From an uncultured Collinsella sp. (GTDB taxonomy: Bacteria > Actinomycetota > Coriobacteriia > Coriobacteriales > Coriobacteriaceae), in assembly GCA_958443265.1 (NCBI GenBank), contig CAUCKA010000037.1, positions 1 through 10,978 of the forward strand: 10,978 bases of DNA. The letters are read 5' to 3'. The first letter of the stretch is position 1. Each line of letters begins with the position of its first letter. The notes beneath the pieces were generated by a model. The model made no database searches. It had not been told where the DNA came from and worked only from the letters and a program-made list of their open reading frames with translations. The position numbers were made by a program, and so were the translations under genes. Below, in pieces: positions 7,968 through 10,978 of the stretch.

Positions 7968-8019
7968 AGGCGCCCACCCCCGATAGGGGCAGGTCGCCGC
8001 GATACCTCTCACGGTTCAT
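7954..8019 (-). CDS. Candidate 21-codon upstream ORF overlapping the recJ start
   Basis: An ATG at 8017-8019 is preceded by AGAGGA at 8029-8034, a 9-nt spacing better than the G-rich site before recJ itself. The frame encodes 21 residues starting MNRERYRGDLPLS and stops with TAA at 7954-7956, just inside recJ, in a different frame. The recJ ATG at 7967 thus lies inside this small ORF, 8 nt before its stop. That layout allows translational coupling, in which ribosomes ending the leader peptide restart on recJ. No run of one amino acid suggests classical attenuation. It could be chance, since it is short and unknown. Confidence 0.35.
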   Translation of the reverse strand: MNRERYRGDLPLSGVGAYVIA

Positions 8020-8039
8020 AGCGATGAGTCCTCTGTGTA

Positions 8040-8057
8040 TGCCCGCTTCGGCAGGCA
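8040..8057 (-). other. Small hairpin in the recJ leader
   Basis: On the minus strand TGCCTGC-CGAA-GCGGGCA forms a 7-bp stem with one G-U pair and a 4-nt loop. It pairs fully only as minus-strand RNA, within the predicted recJ leader just upstream of the ribosome site of the small ORF. No U-run follows, so it is not a terminator. Confidence 0.4.
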
Positions 8058-8075
8058 GATCTGTTGAACGGATTT

Positions 8076-8081
8076 ATTATA
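8076..8081 (-). promoter_or_regulatory. -10 box of the recJ-rel promoter
   Basis: A perfect TATAAT on the minus strand in the divergent gap 8013-8243, in an AT-rich patch (TATAATAAAT) of otherwise GC-rich DNA. The -35 region at 16-18 nt is poor (CGATTT/GATTTG). Transcription would begin near 8068, giving a leader of about 100 nt before recJ. Confidence 0.45.
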
Positions 8082-8176
8082 CCGTGCAGAGCAGACGCAA
8101 ATCGCCGCAGCACGCCGCGGTTTCGGTAAACGATGCCGGTAATAGCCCCGAAATATTCGAGCGTTTCTGACGCACG

Positions 8177-8192
8177 GACGCATGCGAGCGTC
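8177..8192. promoter_or_regulatory. Possible operator upstream of the transporter
   Basis: An inverted repeat GACGC-ATGCGA-GCGTC lies 52 nt before the transporter start, followed at once by TAGCAT, a possible weak -10 on the plus strand. No convincing -35 was found. The position would suit a regulator binding site, but short palindromes occur by chance in GC-rich DNA. Confidence 0.2.
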
Positions 8193-8243
8193 TAGCATAT
8201 CCATTCAAAACGGGTTCACGGGCAAAGGGAGTCACAAGCGCAT

Positions 8244-9242
8244 ATGAAGCAATGGGTTGGACTGGGCAAGTTTCTCGCGGGGCACATGCAGGTCATCGTT
8301 CCGATTTGCGTGGCACTCGGCGTGCTCTTTCCCCAACAGATTGGCGTACTCAAGCCCATCGTTCCCACCTTGTTTGCCTTTATGACGTTTCAGGGTGCGC
8401 TCAGCAACACCTTTCACCAGGTAACCGAGGTGTTCCGCCGTCCGTTGCACCTAGTCTTGGCGCTGCTCGTCTCGGCGGTGCTTATTCCCATCGCGGCGTA
8501 TGCCATGGGGTCACTCTTCTTTGGCTCCAACCCCAACCTTGTCTGCGGCATTGTGCTCGAATACAGCGTGCCCGTGGCCGTCACCGCTTTTATGTGGATC
8601 AGCATGTTCGGCGGCAACGGCCCGCTCGCGCTCACCATCATCCTGACGTCCTCGGTCATCTCACCTGTGACGATTCCGCTTACGCTCAAGCTCCTGCTGG
8701 GCGCCACAGTCTCGATCGACGTGCCGAGCATGATGCAGAACATGGCCTTTATGATCGCCATCCCCGCTGTGCTCGGTATTGCCATCAATGAACTCACGCG
8801 CGGCTGGGGCCACGAGAAACTCTCTCCCGTGCTCTCGCCCGCCTGCAAGTTCATGATGATGGGCGTCATCGCGTCCAACTCCACCGCTATGAGCGAGTAC
8901 GTGCTGCACATAAACGCGGTGCGCCTGGAAGTCGCCCTCTTTATTTTGGTCTTCGCCATCAGCGGCTTTGTCGTCGGTTTTCTGGTCGCACGTGCGCTGC
9001 ATCTGCCATATAGCGAGACGACTACCATGTGCTTTACCTGCGGCATGCGCAACATCTCTTCGGGTGCCGTCATCGCCACGCAGTACTTTCCGGGCGAGGT
9101 CGTGTTCCCCGTCATGTGCGGCACGCTGTTTCAGCAGGTGCTGGCCTCGATTATCGGGCATCTCTTTGAGTGCCTAACCTGCGAGGAGCGCACCAAACAG
9201 CGCAAGCGGGTCGAAGCCGGCCGCGACGCCATGGCGCGCTAG
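8244..9242 (+). CDS. BASS-family (bile acid:sodium symporter-like) transporter
   Basis: A 332-residue inner-membrane protein with about nine or ten hydrophobic segments (for example near 16-34, 68-90, 99-118, 126-152, 166-182, 228-252 and 285-306) and a charged cytosolic tail (312-332). The fold is called from overall pattern: the early FMTFQGAL segment, the mid-helix LEYSVPVAVTAFMW (105-118) where BASS proteins have a helix break, and CGMRNISSGAVIA (266-278), matching the family G-x-R/Q-N motif near the sodium site. BASS proteins move organic anions with sodium; bacterial members carry bile acids, pantoate, pyruvate or unknown solutes. Nothing nearby indicates the substrate, and the name should not be read as bile acid uptake. 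The AAGGGAG ribosome site is a rather long 12 nt from the ATG. It diverges from recJ and is monocistronic, ending 30 nt from the opposing gene. Confidence 0.82.
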   Translation: MKQWVGLGKFLAGHMQVIVPICVALGVLFPQQIGVLKPIVPTLFAFMTFQGALSNTFHQVTEVFRRPLHLVLALLVSAVLIPIAAYAMGSLFFGSNPNLVCGIVLEYSVPVAVTAFMWISMFGGNGPLALTIILTSSVISPVTIPLTLKLLLGATVSIDVPSMMQNMAFMIAIPAVLGIAINELTRGWGHEKLSPVLSPACKFMMMGVIASNSTAMSEYVLHINAVRLEVALFILVFAISGFVVGFLVARALHLPYSETTTMCFTCGMRNISSGAVIATQYFPGEVVFPVMCGTLFQQVLASIIGHLFECLTCEERTKQRKRVEAGRDAMAR

Positions 9243-9272
9243 GCTGTGCGCATTACGCGGGTGTTAGTCTTG

Positions 9273-10070
9273 CTATACGAGCGTTTCCAGATGCGCACGC
9301 AGACGCTCAGCATCGATATCGAGCGTCGTCTCGGCATTGACTTGGGCCAAACGATAGCCGACAAAGTAGGGCGAAACCACCCAACGCGGCAGCGCCTTGG
9401 CAATGGTCCGACCGCCCAGGTGATAGAAGAACAAGTTGTACGACTCTGCGCGACCACCGTGGTGCTCGTTTAGGATATAGCGCAGAGCTACCTGGATCGC
9501 ATCGGCAAAGAGATCCGCCTCGGCTTGGTCTCGTGCGTCATCGCTGGCGGCGATTCCCTGCGGGGCTGAAACGTTGATCTCAAAGAACCCCATGATCGGT
9601 TCGGCTGAGATATTGACCGAGATTCTCCCCTGTTGCCAGACATTGATGCCTTCGAAATTGGCGGAAGCCAGCGAAGCATAGCCGTCTTCCTGCTCCAAAC
9701 CCACAATCTGCATGTGCGGATGGACCAGACTGCCGCCCGAAAGTGGGCCCTTGTTCTTGTACATGAGAACGCTGCGATACTGTCGGGAGTCAATCATCCG
9801 CTGCCAGCAATCCAGGGCAAACCGCATAACATGATGCAGCTCGTCCGGCGCATAGGTCACCAGGTCGGCGTCGTGGTCGGACGACTCAATCAATACGGTC
9901 TGGCGAGTGGCCCGCAAGGTCTTAAACTTATTCTCGAGCCAGATGCAGCCACCGTCGCGCCGGATGATATTGGCGAGTTCCTCGGTATCGCAAAAGGGGC
10001 ACGCGGTGCCGGGACGACGGTTGTCGTCGGGCTTACCGTTCGCCTGCTGAACGTCAAATACCAGCGCCAC
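9273..10070 (-). CDS. GalT/HIT-like protein, DUF4931 type
   Basis: A 265-residue soluble protein related to galactose-1-phosphate uridylyltransferase and the HIT superfamily. It has CPFC (24-27), a zinc-knuckle half as in GalT, IESSDHD (61-67), and SLVHPHMQIV (114-123), where the second His (119) matches the GalT nucleophile that forms the nucleotidyl-enzyme. These support a nucleotidyl transferase or hydrolase activity. The protein is shorter than true GalT (about 350 residues), and no galactose genes are nearby, so GalT function is not claimed; I assign it to the DUF4931-like group from memory of the family pattern. The start is GTG: GGAGG at 10079-10083 lies 8 nt upstream, inside the last codons of cutC, and the stop of cutC is 3 nt before it. 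The two are almost certainly one operon with coupled translation. Confidence 0.75.
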   Translation of the reverse strand: MALVFDVQQANGKPDDNRRPGTACPFCDTEELANIIRRDGGCIWLENKFKTLRATRQTVLIESSDHDADLVTYAPDELHHVMRFALDCWQRMIDSRQYRSVLMYKNKGPLSGGSLVHPHMQIVGLEQEDGYASLASANFEGINVWQQGRISVNISAEPIMGFFEINVSAPQGIAASDDARDQAEADLFADAIQVALRYILNEHHGGRAESYNLFFYHLGGRTIAKALPRWVVSPYFVGYRLAQVNAETTLDIDAERLRAHLETLV

Positions 10071-10073
10071 GGG

Positions 10074-10751
10074 TTATACCTCCAGCGGCACGATCTTGGT
10101 GCCATGGAGTTCGGAGACGCCCAGTGCCGCCGCCACGGTATCGCGATTGGCCGTGGAAATGCCGCCACCGGGAAGAATGGTCAGGCGGTCGCCCGCATAC
10201 TCGACAAGACGCGACAGGTGCTCCAGGTTGTCCTCGATCGGCGTTCCGGCAGCACCACCATGCGTCAGGATGCGCGTGATGCCGCAGTCGGCGAGTGTGT
10301 CAATGGCATCGAGCTGAGCCTCGAGCGAGAGCTGGTCAAAGGCCATGTGAAAGGTGATATCGATGGCCCCGCGCTTGCACTCCTCGGTCGCGCAGCCCGT
10401 AGCCATCACGAGGGCGCCGAGGGTGAGCTCGTCGAGCGCCCAGCCGCCGGCACAGGGCTTGCAGCAGCCAAAGACCAGGCCGTCAACGCCGGCGCTCACG
10501 GCAAGACCCAAGTCCATCTCCATCATGCGCAGCTCGTCCTGGTTGTAGTGAAAGTCACCGCCACGCGGGCGAATCATGCACATCACTCGCGCGTCATGCT
10601 CGTGAGCATAGCTGACCGTAGTGCTGATAACGCCGGCCGAGGGCGTGGTACCACCGACGGCAAGGTTGTCGCACAACTCGATGCGCTTAGCACCGGCATC
10701 GATAGCCGCCGGCACACGCTCAAAGTTCTCGGCACAAAACTCGTACAGCAT
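10074..10751 (-). CDS. cutC: CutC-family protein with a cysteine-rich insertion
   Basis: A 225-residue TIM-barrel protein of the CutC family, historically linked to copper homeostasis although its biochemical role is disputed. Family blocks are all present: RIELCDNLAVGGTTPS (23-38), IRPRGGDFHY (60-69), TFHMAFD (133-139, usually TFHRAFD), RILTHGG (160-166, usually TSGG), PGGGI (194-198) and ELHGT (214-218). Between VFG (93-95) and TFH there is more sequence than usual, with cysteines at 96, 97, 100, 120 and 125 (CC-x2-C, then C-x4-C). The start at 10751 has GGGGG 7 nt upstream and begins MLYEFCAENFE, the normal family N terminus; an ATG at 10790 has no ribosome site. It is first in an operon with the GalT-like gene. 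Confidence 0.88.
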   Translation of the reverse strand: MLYEFCAENFERVPAAIDAGAKRIELCDNLAVGGTTPSAGVISTTVSYAHEHDARVMCMIRPRGGDFHYNQDELRMMEMDLGLAVSAGVDGLVFGCCKPCAGGWALDELTLGALVMATGCATEECKRGAIDITFHMAFDQLSLEAQLDAIDTLADCGITRILTHGGAAGTPIEDNLEHLSRLVEYAGDRLTILPGGGISTANRDTVAAALGVSELHGTKIVPLEV

Positions 10752-10809
10752 AGATAGACCCCCAGATGACAAACGTTTTCCGATGGGCATTGTCGCACGC
10801 CCCCATGAA

Positions 10810-10874
10810 GTTGCGGTGGAATAGAGACTGTTTTGGCCTCTGAGGCTCCCATCTAGTCCCTATTCCACCGCAAC
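10810..10874. repeat. 65-nt palindromic element upstream of cutC
   Basis: Arms of 20 nt, 10810-10829 (GTTGCGGTGGAATAGAGACT) and 10855-10874, are inverted repeats with one mismatch; as minus-strand RNA the mismatch becomes a G-U pair, so the stem is unbroken. The 25-nt centre holds a second small palindrome, GCCTC-T-GAGGC (10836-10846). No T-run follows on either strand, so it is not a standard terminator. It lies 58 nt upstream of cutC. A REP- or MITE-like mobile palindrome or a structured leader are both possible. It shares no sequence with the palindrome at 340-470. Confidence 0.75.
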
Positions 10875-10886
10875 ATAAAGGGGATA

Positions 10887-10927
10887 GTCGTTGGCATCTG
10901 CCACAACGTCGATGTTTTGGCAACGAC
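10887..10927. promoter_or_regulatory. Nested inverted repeats, possible operator
   Basis: GTCGTTG (10887-10893) and CAACGAC (10921-10927) are a perfect 7-bp inverted pair, and variants of GTTGGCA/TGCCACAAC and TTGGCAAC repeat between them. This may be a regulator site for the cutC operon, but no promoter was recognised beside it. Confidence 0.2.
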
Positions 10928-10955
10928 AGACACTATGACCCAATCCGAGGGCACT

Positions 10956-10978
10956 AAAAAGACAGGAGCCCCCGCTCG
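10956..10978 (-). terminator. Probable intrinsic terminator cut by the window edge
   Basis: On the minus strand the window opens with a GC-rich run (CGAGCGGGGGCTCCTGTC) followed directly by TTTTT. This looks like the right arm and U-tract of an intrinsic terminator whose left arm lies beyond the window, ending a minus-strand gene upstream of cutC. Only half is visible. Confidence 0.35.

Noticed and set aside
7968..8012. GTG start adding 15 residues to RecJ
   Set aside because: The nearest ribosome site is 16 nt away and the extra residues do not match a RecJ N terminus; the ATG at 7967 fits better.
8016..8204. 62-codon minus-strand frame in the divergent gap
   Set aside because: No ribosome site, arginine- and cysteine-rich chance composition, and it runs through the recJ promoter.
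9243..9272. Bidirectional terminator between the converging transporter and GalT-like genes
   Set aside because: The 30-nt gap has no stem of useful length and no T-run on either strand.
9633..10757. 374-codon plus-strand open frame opposite cutC and the GalT-like gene
   Set aside because: It covers two well-supported genes on the other strand and its translation is not protein-like.

Overview
The window is a stretch of GC-rich bacterial chromosome. Gene content, codon use, strong AGGAGG ribosome sites about 8 nt from the start codons and a Gram-positive-type recJ-rel gene order suggest an actinobacterium, most likely a gut Coriobacteriia member such as Collinsella. That assignment is an inference from gene style, not from a marker gene. 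No rRNA, tRNA, CRISPR array, transposase or phage gene is visible.

Layout. Positions 1-470 form a gene-poor left edge. It holds an AT-richer stretch with a possible partial reading frame, then a tandem pair of related repeats, one of which is a long imperfect palindrome ending at the aldolase stop codon. Four minus-strand genes follow. In transcription order (right to left) they are a very large recJ (RecJ nuclease fused to a RecQ-like helicase), rel (bifunctional (p)ppGpp synthetase/hydrolase), a metallo-beta-lactamase-fold hydrolase of glyoxalase II type, and a class II fructose-bisphosphate aldolase with its own promoter. recJ and rel are 15 nt apart. A 13-bp hairpin separates rel from the hydrolase. 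Positions 8013-8243 are a divergent control region with a recJ promoter, a candidate upstream ORF overlapping the recJ start, and the leader of a plus-strand BASS-family transporter (8244-9242). The transporter converges on a two-gene minus-strand operon, cutC followed by a GalT/HIT-like gene of DUF4931 type. Upstream of cutC lies a 65-nt palindrome with 20-nt arms. The window ends inside what looks like an intrinsic terminator.

Functionally, recJ and rel join DNA repair with the stringent response, and the aldolase is central glycolysis. The MBL hydrolase, transporter, CutC and DUF4931 proteins have recognisable folds but uncertain substrates. The most unusual items are the single-chain RecJ-helicase fusion, the cysteine-rich insertion in CutC, and the two unrelated palindromic intergenic elements.
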